Origin: Albula goreensis
Lineage: Eukaryota > Chordata > Actinopteri > Albuliformes > Albulidae
Reading direction: 5' to 3'
Assembly: GCA_022829145.1 (NCBI GenBank)
Contig: CM040750.1
Span: forward strand, 37,829,386-37,893,385
Length of the DNA: 64,000 nt
Shown in pieces: positions 47,711 through 59,730 of this stretch; within the stretch, counting starts at the first letter, position 1; each line of letters opens with the position of its first letter. The position numbers were made by a program, and so were the translations under genes. The notes beneath the pieces were generated by a model that saw only the letters and a list, made by a program, of their open reading frames with translations, did not search any database and was not told where the DNA came from.

Positions 47711-49201
47711 AGTGTGCTATAATGTTAGATGTTCGTCAGCTGGGCTTGTAGCTCAGAGGTTACAGTGTAGTGTAATGTTTAGGGAGCTGGGCTTGTAGCT
47801 CAGAGGTTACAGTGTAGTGTAATGGTTAGGGAGCTGGGCTTGTAGCTCAGAGGTTACAGTGTAGTGTAGTGGTTAGGGAGCTGGGCTTGTAGTTCAGAGG
47901 TTACAGTGTAGTGTAATGGTTAGGGAGCTGGGCTTGTAGCTCAGAGGTTACAGTGTTGTGTAATGGTTAGGGAGCTGGGCTTGTAGCTCAGAGGTTACAG
48001 TGTTGTGTAATGGTTAGGGAGCTGGGCTTGTAGCTCAGAGGTTACAGTGTAGCGTAATGGTTAGGGAGCTGGGCTTGTAGCTCAGAGGTTACAGTGTAGC
48101 GTAATGGTTAGGGAGCTGGGCTTGTAGCTCAGAGGTGACAGTGTTGTGTAATTGTTAGGGAGCTGGGCTTGTAGCTCAGAGGTTACAGTGTGTAGCGTAA
48201 TGGTTAGGGGAGCTGGGCTTGTAGCTCAGAGGTTACAGTGTAGCGTAATGGTTAGGGAGCTGGGCTTGTAGCTCAGAGGTTACAGTGTAGCGTAATGGTT
48301 AGGGAGCTGGGCTTGTAGCTCAGAGGTTACAGTGTAATATAATGGCTAGGGAGCTGGGCTTGTAGCTCAGAGGTTACAGTGTAGTGTAATGGTTAGGGAG
48401 CTGGGCTTGTAGCTCAGAGGTTACAGTGTAGTGTAATGGTTTGGGAGCTGGGCTTGTAGCTCAGAGGTTACAGTGTAGTGTAATGGTTATGGGGAGCTGG
48501 GCTTGTAGCTCAGAGGTTACAGTGTAGTGTAATGGTTAGGAGCTGGGCTTGTAGCTCAGAGGTTACAGTGTAGTGTAATGGTTAGGGAGCTGGGCTTGTA
48601 GCTCAGAGGTTACAGTGTAGTGTAATGGTTAGGAGCTGGGCTTGTAGTTCAGAGGTTACAGTGTAGTGTAATGGTTAGGGAGCTGGGCTTGTAGCTCAGA
48701 GGTTACAGTGTAGTGTAATGGTTAGGGAGCTGGGCTTGTAGCTCAGAGGTTACAGTGTAGTGTAATGGTTAGGGAGCTGGGCTTGTAGCTCAGAGGTTAC
48801 AGTGTAGTGTAATGGTTAGGAGCTGGGCTTGTAGCTCAGAGGTTACAGTGTAGTGTAATGGTTAGGGAGCTGGGCTTGTAGCTCAGAGGTTACAGTGTAG
48901 TGTAATGGTTAGGAGCTGGGCTTGTAGCTCAGAGGTTACAGTGTAGTGTAATGGTTAGGGAGCTGGGCTTGTAGCTCAGAGGTTACAGTGTAGTGTAATG
49001 GTTAGGAGCTGGGCTTATAGCTCAGAGGTTACAGTGTAGTGTAATGGTTAGGGAGCTGGGCTTGTAGCTCAGAGGTTACAGTGTAGTGTAATGGTTAGGG
49101 AGCTGGGCTTATAGCTCAGAGGTTACAGTGTAGTGTAATGGTTAGGGAGCTGGGCTTGTAGCTCTGAGGTTACAGTGTAGTGTGATGATTAGGGAGCTGG
49201 A
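47711..49201 (+). repeat. 47-bp array of tRNA-SINE heads, ~31 copies
   Basis: Each unit reads TAGTGTAATGGTTAGG, then GAGCTGGGCTTGTAGCTCAG, then AGGTTACA. TAGTGTAATGG fits the tRNA A box (TRGYNNARNGG). CTGGG/CTCAG can pair as an anticodon stem around CTTGTAG, giving a TGT (Thr-like) anticodon; TAGCTCAGAGG is a second A-box match. The unit stops where a SINE would continue with the B box; compare the SINE at 10,380, whose head has the same order. Lengths of 46-49 bp occur by gain or loss of G in TTAGGGAGC. No B box occurs in the array. Confidence 0.88.
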
Positions 49202-50638
49202 TGGTGTGCCTCACAATCTGCAACAGATGTAAAAAAAAAACTGGGAGCAATGAGGAGTCGAATGCTTTATGCTCTAAATTCAGTGTTGAGTATCAACAAA
49301 ATGCACCACACTGCAGCCCTCTTGGACCCTATGAAAAAAAGGTATTGGCCAGTTTTATGATGTTATTTTAAACCAGGATGCACAATAAATAGCACCCCAG
49401 TGCAAATAAAGATTTATTGATTCTTGCTTGATTGTTAAAGTGTCTTTTTCCGTTGCCGTAGTTATGAGCAGCACAAACTGCTGTCCCTGTGTCTGAATAA
49501 CATTGCGCAGCCATGGGAGTATTCACTGCACAAGCCTGGGAAAATTCTTTGCTCATGAACCAATAGTCGATTACCACTTCTGACCAATCACAATGCTGTG
49601 TGGGCGGGACCCTGTGTGTTCATGGCCTGTGTAATTGGAGGTCCGTTACAGTGGCCCCTGATCAGACACTGGGCCCACTGCTGGACTCCTGTGAGAATAT
49701 TTACTCTTAATTAAACTGGCATGTTTGGAACCCTGCTGTGATACCCAAACCCAGCCAATCACACGCTCCGCTCCAGGTTTTTCCTGCCTCCAGGGGGGCA
49801 CACAGGACTGCGGGATTGAAAAGAAGTTCTGTTACATCATGCAGAGCGGTCCTCCTCAGTCTGTTGGTTGAGGTTTCAGGAGAGAAGGGGGAGGAGGGGG
49901 AGGAGGTTGCGTCGAATTTTGTAGTCGTCTCTGAACCACAATACTGACACTTTGGACATTTTTTAGTCCGTTGGAACAATATGCTTTCCAAAAAAATTAG
50001 ATGAGAAGAAGATTAGCGCGTTTCACTCCAAGTAGGGCGGCCTGCATTTGAGTCCTCCAAACAGCCAGGGGGTTGAGAAGCAGTGGAAAATGGCCGCCCC
50101 CGATGCCGACGAACAGACGTGCTGTGACCAACTTTCTGAGCCGGCGGAGGACGGACGCAGGGTTTGCTCCTGGTGCTGTCCCCCTTTGCCGTGGACGACA
50201 GATGGTGCCTGAAATATTCATACACACAGGCAACGTTTCCCAGACGTTCTCCAAACGTTTCCCCCTGCTCCATGCCTCTTGGGCTGCTCCACTTTCTCTC
50301 CTGGTGCCTAAAATAAGCAGCCGCTGAGTCAGCCGGGTCTGAACCTATGGCGTTTGGCACAGTTCGTCCAGACCCTGGTTTAGCACCCTGAAGAATTTTT
50401 AATGTGCTTTGGCATATTCCCCATGAGCCCAGCTTACCCACACAGCTTCTAAACCACCCCGCCCCCGCGACGGTCCTGCCCCCCCTCCAGCTGCGCGCTG
50501 CCGGTTTTACAGCGTCTCCGGTGAAGACGCCATTAAATGTTGACAAATGCTCCGGCAGACAGGCAGCATCGGTTTGGGGCTGCTCCTTTAATATCCGCCT
50601 GGGATAATAGGCCAGTTACACTGACAGAGACAAATCAC
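49202..50638. other. Low-copy DNA, no gene seen
   Basis: A poly-A run at 49,231 follows the SINE-head array. The section 49,380-49,620 and the GC-richer section 50,040-50,600 are repeat-free. Overlapping open frames on both strands (up to 177 codons on the minus strand, 50,013-50,546) are not supported by any recognisable domain. Confidence 0.3.
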
Positions 50639-52335
50639 CCGCCTGCTGCTTCACTCAGCACAGAGACTCAGGCCTGCTGCCTCACCCAGCACAGAGACAC
50701 AGGCCTGCTGCCTCACCCAGCACAGAGACACAGGCCTGCTGCCTCACTCAGCACAGAGACACAGGCCTGCTGAGCACAGAGACACAGGCCTGCCTCACTC
50801 AGCACAGAGACACAGGCCTGTCTCACTCAGCACAGAGACACAGGCCTGCTGCCTCACCCAGCACAGAGACACAGGCCTGCTGCCTCACTCAGCACAGAGA
50901 CACAGGCCTGCTGTCTCACTCAGCACAGAGACACAGGCCTGCTGCCTGCCTCACTGCACAGAGACACAGGGCCTGCCTGCCTCACCCAACACAGAGACAC
51001 AGAGGCCTGCTGCCTCACCCAGCACAGAGACACAGGCCTGCTGCCTCACCCAGCACAGAGACACAGGCCTGCTGTCTCACTCAGCACAGAGACACAGGCC
51101 TGCTGCCTCACTCAGCACAGAGACACAGGCCTGCTGCCTCACTCAGCACAGAGACACAGGCCTGCTGCCTCACTCTGCACAGAGACACAGGCCTGCTGCC
51201 TCACCCAGCACAGAGACACAGGCCTGCTGCCTCACTCTGCACAGAGACACAGGCCTGCTGCCTCACCCAGCACAGAGACACAGGCCTGCTGCCTCACTCT
51301 GCACAGAGACACAGGCCTGCTTCCTCACCCAGCACAGAGACACAGGCCTGCTGTCTCACTCAGCACAGAGACACAGACCTGCTGCCTCACCCAACACAGA
51401 GACACAGGCCTGCTGCCTCACCCAACACAGAGACACAGGCCTGCTGCCTCACTCTGCACAGAGACACAGGCCTGCTGCCTCACCCAACACAGAGACACAG
51501 GCCTGCTGCCTCACCCAGCACAGAGACACAGGCCTGCTGCCTCACTCAGCACAGAGACACAGGCCTGCTGCCTCACTCTGCACAGAGACACAGGCCTGCT
51601 GCCTCACTCTGCACAGAGACACAGGCCTGCTGCCTCACCCAACACAGAGACACAGGCCTGCTGCCTCACTCTGCACAGAGACACAGGCCTGCTGCCTCAC
51701 CCAGCACAGAGACACAGGCCTGCTGCCTCACCCAACACAGAGACACAGGCCTGCTGCCTCACCCAGCACAGAGACACAGGCCTGCTGTCTCACTCAGCAC
51801 AGAGACACAGGTCTGCTGCCTCACTCTGCACAGAGACACAGGCCTGCTGCCTCACTCTGCACAGAGACACAGGCCTGCTGTCTCACTCAGCACAGAGACA
51901 CAGGCCTCCTGCCTCACTCAGCACAGAGACACAGGCCTGCTGCCTCACCCAGCACAGAGACACAGGCCTGCTGCCTCACTCAGCACAGAGACACAGGCCT
52001 GCTGCCTCACCCAGCACAGAGACACAGGCCTGCTGCCTCACTCTGCACAGAGACACAGGCCTGCTGCCTCACTCAGCACAGAGACACAGGCCTGCTGCCT
52101 CACTCTGCACAGAGACACAGGCCTGCTGTCTCACCCAGCACAGAGACACAGGCCTGCTGCCTCACTCAGAACAGAGACACAGGCCTGCTGTCTCACTCAG
52201 CACAGAGACACAGGCCTGCTGCCTCACCCAACACAGAGACACAGGCCTGCTGTCTCACCCAGCACAGAGACACAAACCTGCTGCCTCACTCAGCACAGAG
52301 ACACAGGCCTGCTGTCTCACTCAGCACAAAGACAC
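50639..52335. repeat. 31-bp minisatellite, ~55 copies
   Basis: Units contain CAGCACAGAGACACAGGCCT then GCTGCCTCAC(T/C). Variable sites (CAGC, TGC or AAC before ACAGAG; CTGCC or CTGTC) divide units into subtypes that alternate in runs. Several rearranged units sit at 50,770-51,000. Both flanks are abrupt. Confidence 0.97.
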
Positions 52336-52651
52336 TGGGTTACATACCGTTAAGAGACACAGGAACAGCAAAGTTTACTCTGTAGTGGTTTGGAGTGTAA
52401 GTGTCACATTAACACTGACTGAGAGAGATCTCCCCACTTCAAAAAAGTATCCACAGGTACCTGAGAATTTTCAGAGGAACGTATTACTGATTAAAAACAC
52501 AAAATCATCGAAAGCAGATCACTTCTCAGGAGAATGGGGGAAGACAGGTGCCTTTTTTTAAATCGTCAGTAATCGGCATGGTTTCTACCGGCTTCTAAAG
52601 TGCCAAATGTTTCATATAAAAGAATAAAGGTCTGGTTCACATGCCCCCAGG

Positions 52652-52664
52652 ACACCAGAGGGCA
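52652..52664 (+). promoter_or_regulatory. Candidate CTCF core
   Basis: ACACCAGAGGGCA fits 12 of 13 positions of CCASYAGRKGGCR. A single site; occupancy is unknown. Confidence 0.3.
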
Positions 52665-52904
52665 GAGCAGTGGGCTGAGAACAGCTGGAACCCCAGGCCA
52701 GATGGAAGAGCAGGGCAGGGGGCTCGCCATGCTCCTACAGAACATACAGGGCAGACCATAATATTCAAACACACACCTTTACAACCAGCTTCAGCATTTC
52801 ATTCTGTATTTTCATATTTTTACTGCCCAGGTTTGTAAGTTCTGTGACTTATTTTTTAGAAATGCAACATTAATTACAATGGAATTGAATCTTTAAAGCC
52901 GTTA

Positions 52905-52978
52905 CGGGGATGGGGGGTGGGGGGTGGGGGGGATGGGTAGGGATGGGTGGGGGGATGGGGGGGATGGGGGATGGGGGC
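52905..52978. repeat. G-rich (GGGGAT)n-like tract, G-quadruplex candidate
   Basis: About 74 bases composed of GGGG, GGGGGG and GGGGGGG runs separated by AT or T. It has many more than four G-runs, so a G-quadruplex on the plus strand is expected. Confidence 0.85.
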
Positions 52979-54392
52979 CCTAGCAGCTCAGAATGAGTAA
53001 GAGACGCTGCCGGCTTCCTTCTTCTGGAGATAACAGCCCAGGCGAGTGCGTAAAGACTGCTGCCCAGACCGAACATGATTGATTACCTCGATGAAGCGAA
53101 GTCGGCCCTTTACGCAGTTTCCTTTTATTGGGTTGGAAGCCATTACACCCCAGCTTTTTACCACTCCAGAGCGCTGCCACGGCCGGGCCGGGCGGCTGGC
53201 CGGGGGGGTGGGGAGTGACGGCTCAGCGTTTTATCGGTGAACGCCCCCTTGTTGTAAAAGCAGACCCCAGACCTTTTATAAACCTGTCTCCTTAATCAAT
53301 ACGCCAATGCCCCCATAACAAGGCAAAGACTAAACACCCCAGGCAGGGTCCGCCCCTCACAGCTGCTGGAGAACATCCACTCTTCCCCCAAGGAGCCGCA
53401 GGCTCTGCTGGTTTCCCTGCCATTTAATTGATTAATTGATATATTGATAAACTAAAGCCATTAATTTGCATGATGTACTCTCCTGGTTTACCCTGGTGTC
53501 ACCTGCGCTGAATGCTGTAGGGGCCAAACACCTGAGAAATTGTTTCTCTCTCCACCTGGATGTTTATATCCGCTGTAGTAAACTGACATTTTCTCCACAG
53601 TAACTCACCTGTATGGTTTTAAAGGGTAACCGAATGAAAAATTAAATATTCTTGACTTTATGCAGCCTCAGGCAGGTACAGAGAACAGGGAGTTGCATAA
53701 CCCTGCTCTTCCTCCCTCCCTCCCTTCCTCCATCCCTCCATCCTTCTCTCTTTCTCTCTCTTTCTGAATTCCATGCCTTTGCACTCACTCCTCTCCTGTC
53801 ACTCATTCCGTGTTAAAATCCCTGTTTGTAAATCCAGGCCTCTGCCCTGCACTGTCCTTGGTGTTCAAAAAAAAAACATAGATCAGAGCGAATTAGACGA
53901 TATTTCCCCAGCATTTCCCCGACATTCTCTCCACAATTCCTCTACATTTCAGTATTGTTTCTGGTATGTTTACCCTACATTTCCCTTCAATTTTTCCACA
54001 TTTCTCCTACATTTCCCCAGTCCTCCAATATACAGGACCTACATGGTTTGTTATCCCATTTGCATCCTCTAGCCATCGCTGGCAGAAGAACACAGAGGGA
54101 AACCAGTGTTTAGCACTGCGGACATGCACAGCCCTGCAGACACAGTCTCCATGTACAATGAAGCAATCAATCAAAAAGTAAATACACCAATAAATATGTA
54201 TTTTTCCTCACAGAATGCAGTGTACTGTATACCACAGTAAAATGCAGCCTAGGTAAGAACAATAAATATTCAAATTTACACAAAAACTCATTCAGCCTGA
54301 AGAAAACATTTCAAATATAAAAAATACAAAACAAGTACTTATGTCAGAGAAGGTGTCAGCCTTTCTATCTGTCTAGAGAATCCAGAGAAGTT

Positions 54393-56707
54393 GGACATTC
54401 ATGAACACGGTGCACTGCGTCCTGCAGTCTCTGAACATTCATGAACACGGTGCACTGCGTCCTGCAGTCTCTGAACATTCATGAACACGGTGCACTGTGT
54501 CCTGCAGTCTCTGAACATTCATGAACACGGTGCACTGCGTCCTGCAGTCTCTGAACATTCATGAACACGACGCACTGCGTCCTGCAGTCTCTGAACATTC
54601 ATGAACACGGTGCACTGTGTCCTGCAGTCTCTGAACATTCATGAACACGGTGCACTGCGTCCTGCAGACTCTGAACATTCATGAACACGGTGCACTGTGT
54701 CCTGCAGTCTCTGAACATTCATGAACACGGTGCACTGCGTCCTGCAGTCTCTGAACATTCATGAACACGGTGCACTGCGTCCTGCAGTCTCTGAACATTC
54801 ATGAACACGGTGCACTGCGTCCTGCAGTCTCTGAACATGCACTGCGTCCTGCAGACTCTGAACATTCATGAACACGGTGCACTGTGTCCTGCAGTCTCTG
54901 AACATTCATGAACACGGTGCACTGCGTCCTGCAGTCTCTGAACATTCATGAACACGGTGCACTGCGTCCTGCAGTCTCTGAACATTCATGAACACGGTGC
55001 ACTGTGTCCTGCAGTCTCTGAACATTCATGAACAGTCTCTGCAACTGAACATTCATGAACACGGTGCACTGTGTCCTGCAGTCTCTGAACATTCATGAAC
55101 ACGGTGCACTGCGTCCTGCAGTCTCTGAACATTCATGAACACGGTGCACTGCGTCCTGCAGTCTCTGAACATTCATGAACACGTGCACTGCGTCCTGCAG
55201 TCTCTGAACATTCATGAACACGTGCACTGCGCCCTGCAGTCTCTGAACATTCATGAACACGGTGCACTGCGTCCTGCAGTCTTTGAACATTCATGAACAC
55301 GGTGCACTGTGTCCTGCAGTCTCTGGACATTCATGAACACGGTGCACTGCGTCCTGCAGTCTCTGAACATTCATGAACATGACGCACTGCGTCCTGCAGT
55401 CTCTGAACATTCATGAACACGACGCACTGCGTCCTGCAGTCTCTGAACATTCATGAACACGGTGCACTGCGTCCTGCAGTCTCTGAACATTCATGAACAC
55501 GGTGCACTGGGTCCTGCAGACTCTGAACATTCATGAACACGGTGCACTGTGTCCTGCAGTCTCTGAACATTCATGAACACGGTGCACTGCGTCCTGCAGT
55601 CTCTGAACATTCATGAACACGGTGCACTGTGTCCTGCAGTCTCTGAACATTCATGAACACGGTGCACTGCGTCCTGCAGACTCTGAACATTCATGAACAC
55701 GGTGCACTGCGTCCTGCAGTCTCTGAACATTCATGAACACGGTGCACTCGTCCTGCAGTCTCTGAACATTCATGAACACGGTGCACTGTGTCCTGCAGTC
55801 TCTGAACATTCATGAACACGGTGCACTGCGTCCTGCAGTCTCTGAACATTCATGAACACGGTGCACTGTGTCCTGCAGACTCTGAACATTCATGAACACG
55901 GTGCACTGCGTCCTGCAGTCTCTGAACATTCATGAACACGGTGCACTGCGTCCTGCAGTCTCTGAACATTCATGAACACGGTGCACTGTGTCCTGCAGTC
56001 TCTGAACATTCATGAACACGGTGCACTGCGTCCTGCAGTCTCTGAACATTCATGAACACGGTGCACTGCGTCCTGCAGTCTCTGAACATTCATGAACACG
56101 GTGCACTGCGTCCTGCAGTCTCTGAACATTCATGAACACGGTGCACTGCGTCCTGCAGTCTCTGAACATTCATGAACACGGTGCACTGCGTCCTGCAGTC
56201 TCTGAACATTCATGAACACGGTGCACTGGGTCCTGCAGACTCTGAACATTCATGAACACGGTGCACTGCGTCCTGCAGTCTCTGAACATTCATGAACACG
56301 GTGCACTGGGTCCTGCAGTCTCTGAACATTCATGAACACGGTGCACTGCGTTCTGCAGTCTCTGAACATTCATGAACACGGTGCACTGTGTCCTGCAGTC
56401 TCTGAACATTCATGAACACGGTGAACTGTGTCCTGCAGTCTCTGAACATTCATGAACACGGTGCACTGCGTCCTGCAGTCTCTGAACATTCATGAACACG
56501 GTGCACTGCGTCCTGCAGTCTCTGAACATTCATGAACACGGTGCACTGTGTCCTGCAGTCTCTGAACATTCATGAACACGGTGAACTGTGTCCTGCAGTC
56601 TCTGAACATTCATGAACACGGTGCACTGGGTCCTGCAGACTCTGAACATTCATGAACACGGTGCACTGGGTCCTGCAGACTCTGAACATTCATGAACACG
56701 GTGCACT
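54393..56707. repeat. 40-bp minisatellite, ~58 copies (2.3 kb)
   Basis: Units contain GAACATTCATGAACACGG then TGCACTG(C/T/G)G and TCCTGCAG(T/A)CTCT. GTTCATGAATGTTC on the other strand makes this a near-palindrome: GAACATTCATGAAC. Subtypes (GCGT, GTGT or GGGT; CAGTCT or CAGACT) are interspersed, and the GGGT/CAGACT type clusters at the right end. A few units are shortened (54,838, 55,035). Because 40 is not a multiple of three, only short frames are open. Confidence 0.97.
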
Positions 56708-56805
56708 TATTTTTTTATTGCGGACATTTATTGTTTACATTTTCTATGTGAAGATGCACAAATATAATTCCTATTTCATCAAGTCCCCCTTCAGCACACA
56801 TGAAC

Positions 56806-56836
56806 ACACACACGTACACACTGTCTCACGCACACA

Positions 56837-56884
<48 letters not shown>
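56806..56884. repeat. (CA)n microsatellite
   Basis: CA run of about 45 bp preceded by CACACGTACACAC and CTCTCACAC interruptions. Confidence 0.95.
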
Positions 56885-56885
<1 letters not shown>

Positions 56886-57817
56886 CTAAACGTCCGAGCC
56901 AAGCTGCGTGTATAGTCCCCAATGCCAGAACACATGAGCCCATAAAAGCATAAGGATTCAGTGTGAGACGGCCTGACAGATCAATGAGCAGACACCCGAG
57001 TGTCTGTGCCTGTGATGTGCGCGAGATGGAGGCTGACTCCAGAGGTGTCAGTTATCTTATAGCTGCATTGATCTCTGTCTGGAGCGCTTTCTGAGGCCGG
57101 AGAGAAGGAGTGGGGCCGTCAGCTCCAAAGCGGTGCGGGTGCAAAAGGCGGCCATTTGTTCTGCCGCTGGCACACCTTCCTGCATGGCTTTGTGAGATGG
57201 ACTGGTATTTCAGAACGTAGAAAGAGCTCACATTCTCCCATCGATTTCCTCTTTTCTTTTTTTTGCACAGCTAATTTTCCATGAATCTGTCCCCCTTAGG
57301 AGCTCTTTAACATTTCCTCAGCAAATCAATCTTATTGAAAAATTGTTTTAAAAAAATATCAAATCAGTCCAGAAAAAATCTCCCGCCCAGAGCTCCAAGA
57401 GTTTAAATTAACAGCAGACCTCTGGTTTGGCTGGACAGCCGCTGGAAATTTCAATTTACATCACGTCTGGTCTCAGTTTTTTTCAGAAATCCCCCTTGAT
57501 TAAATTCACTGAAAAAGGGGTAATACCATTCTCATACCAAGTTCTGCTTCAGCATTTCTGAAGTGCCTGTCATTGGCTGCCTGTTGGAGCTTCAGAGACT
57601 GTGATTGGCTGGATCAAATCACAGGCTGAGGGATAAAATGGCCTCCCTGTGACATGTATGGGTTGGACAGATTAGGGGGCTAATGTGTGTGCACGCATAT
57701 GTCGACACAGACACACACACACATACACACGCATACACTTGCACACACACAAACACATATGTGCACAGTAAACGTGACTTTGATTGCAGCATCAGATAGC
57801 GATGGAATGGATGTCTC
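56885..57817. other. Low-copy, conserved-looking non-coding DNA
   Basis: The section 57,160-57,520 is repeat-free and A+T-mixed, enhancer-like in texture. A short CA stretch lies at 57,704-57,760. No gene seen. Confidence 0.35.
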
Positions 57818-57931
57818 TGAAAATGCTGTCACATAAATGAGGGCTGGTTGACTGTGCAGGGACTCCACTTCTGGCAGAGAAAATGCTGTCACCCATAAAT
57901 GAGGGCTGGTCCAAGCTTCCTGTGCAGGGGA
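57818..57931. repeat. ~62-bp two-copy repeat
   Basis: GAAAATGCTGTCAC...ATAAATGAGGGCTGGT followed by a TGTGCAGGG word occurs at 57,818 and again at 57,880, with small insertions and deletions. It lies immediately before the 16-bp array. Confidence 0.85.
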
Positions 57932-57934
57932 CAG

Positions 57935-58368
57935 CAGGCCTTAGCTCAGCGGGCCTTTAGCTCAGCGGGCCTTTAGCTCAGCGGGCCTTAAGCTCAGCGG
58001 GCCTTTAGCTCAGCGGGCCTTTAGCTCAGCGGGCCTTTAGCTCAGCAGGCCTTTAGCTCAGTGGGCCTTTAGCTCAACGGGCCTTTAGCTCAGAAGGCCT
58101 TTAGCTCAGCGGGCCTTAAGCTCAGCGGGCCTTTAGCTCAGCAGGCCTTAGCTCAGCGGGCCTTTAGCTCAGCGGGCCTTTAGCTCAGCGGGCCTTAAGC
58201 TTAGCTCAGCGGGCCTTTAGCTCAGCGGGGCCTTTGGGCCTTTAGCTCAGCCTTAAGCTCGGGCCTTTAGCTCAGCGGGCCTTTACTCAGTGGGCGGGCC
58301 TTTAGCTCAGCGGGCCTTAAGCTCAGAAGGCCTTTAGCTCAGTGGGCCTTTAGCTCAGCGGGCCTTTG
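57935..58368. repeat. 16-bp array TTTAGCTCAGCGGGCC, ~26 copies
   Basis: Short tandem units with variants (TTAAGCTC, CAGAAGG, CAGTGGG) and several scrambled units at 58,195-58,300. TAGCTCAGCGG matches the tRNA A-box consensus TRGYNNARNGG in most units; no B box. With so short a unit, and no SINE flank, the match may be chance. Confidence 0.93.
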
Positions 58369-59730
58369 GCAGCATGGCAGGGATATGACCAGAGGGTCAA
58401 AGGTCAAAGGTCATCAGAACTTTCTGCCACCCTGCAGCAGTGCGAGAGACAGAGAGATGGAAACGCTATCCCAGCTCTCCACAGCCCGCAAAAAGCCAGC
58501 CCAGCACAGCTCTCAGCCTAGGCTCCCACAGTCACTGAAACTTTTGATTGCAATCAATAAGCAAAGCACTACACTTCATGCAGACAAGAAAGAGAACAGC
58601 AGATGCTGATTTTGTTTCTTTATTTTTGTCAGGAACACAGAAAATGACAGTGCTGAAGGGGTCTGTGCAAGTCATTTAGGAGGCGGGGTGGGGGGGGAGC
58701 GGGAGCGTTTGTAAAAATCGTCTTTGACCTTTGCGGAAAGCAAAGCTTGTGGTTAGACGAGGAGACTCCGGCATTCAGCAGAGCCTCTGCTGTCCCTGAG
58801 ACACAAACTGGGCTTAATTAAGTATTCTGCGTAAATTCCTCCGCTTTATCATCAGTGGGGATTTTTCCTGCCTCCTCTGTCCTTATCGCCGTGTTCCAGT
58901 TTTCTCTATAAATATTTACTGCGGGACCCAGAGAGGCGCCGGAATACAAATTGGGAGTTTCGGGGGGGCAGGAGGGGGTGTGGAGCGACGCTGTCGAACA
59001 TGGGGTTTACAGGGACCAAATGATCTGTGCAGCCATTTTATTTCTGCTCAATCACTTTTAATTCCCATTTAATTCCGTTCCAACGCCCTGCCAGCGTTAG
59101 CCTGGCTGTGCCATTTGGAGGAGTTTATGTATTTAAAAAAATATATTTTCCTTTTTATTTAAAAAAGAAAAAAAAGAAGTTAACCCTTTTTTTGCACCAT
59201 TTGCTGGGAAAATAAGGGAAACATTGTAAAGCTGTGTTAATGTAAGACTGTAAAGCTGCGGTCTGCTTGCGTGTGGCACTTCCTGCCAAAGCAGACAGGA
59301 CTGATGCCGAGGCATTTGCAGGATCCTTTTGTTTTGTTTTGAGCTTTTTCCTTTTCTTTTTCAAAATGTATTCATCATTAATTTTCAGCTGAAGCCTTTG
59401 AACGCACATCAGAAGCAGTGATTCCCCTGATAGGAGTTCTGCAGAAACTACCAACATTTCATTCACTTACAGACATGACTAAATAGCATCTGTGTCAATG
59501 TGAAAAAGCTGCCTCTTATCTCCGGATTACAGTACGCAACAGAGGTGTTTTTGAAGTTTGCCGACATAATCAACGCTTCATTTTTTTTGGCACGTCAATT
59601 GATTAACCACACTGCCAGGCCTGTGAGCTCAGCTCGATGAGGGCAATGCTAACAATGAGCAGGTTTTTGTGCATCCTGTTTTTTACACCCCATCCTAAAA
59701 AAAAACTAAAAATGCCTTTTTTTCCCTCCA
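58369..59730. other. Low-copy, conserved-looking non-coding DNA
   Basis: The sections 58,700-59,130 and 59,370-59,660 are repeat-free with enhancer-like texture. Poly-A and poly-T runs lie at 59,160-59,180, 59,582-59,590 and 59,697. No exon seen. Confidence 0.35.
58394..58413 (+). promoter_or_regulatory. Triple DR1-type half-site cluster
   Basis: GGGTCA, AGGTCA and AGGTCA each one base apart form two overlapping DR1 elements. Potential RXR/HNF4/COUP-TF site; function is inference. Confidence 0.35.

Larger units (their letters stand above)
52336..54392. other. Low-copy DNA, no gene seen
   Basis: Two kilobases with a G-rich tract (52,905), a CT/CCCT patch (53,712-53,765) and otherwise unique sequence. 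The sections 53,080-53,180 and 53,400-53,480 look conserved. No credible exon. Confidence 0.3.

Noticed and set aside
47711-49201. Cluster of tRNA genes
   Set aside because: Units have a D-arm and an anticodon-like stem but no T arm, B box or acceptor stem; they are SINE heads.
50013-50546. 177-codon reverse frame
   Set aside because: Overlaps other open frames in GC-richer DNA; no domain or family resemblance.
50639-52335. CRISPR-like regular repeat
   Set aside because: This and the other arrays are contiguous tandem repeats with no unique spacers, in a eukaryotic context.
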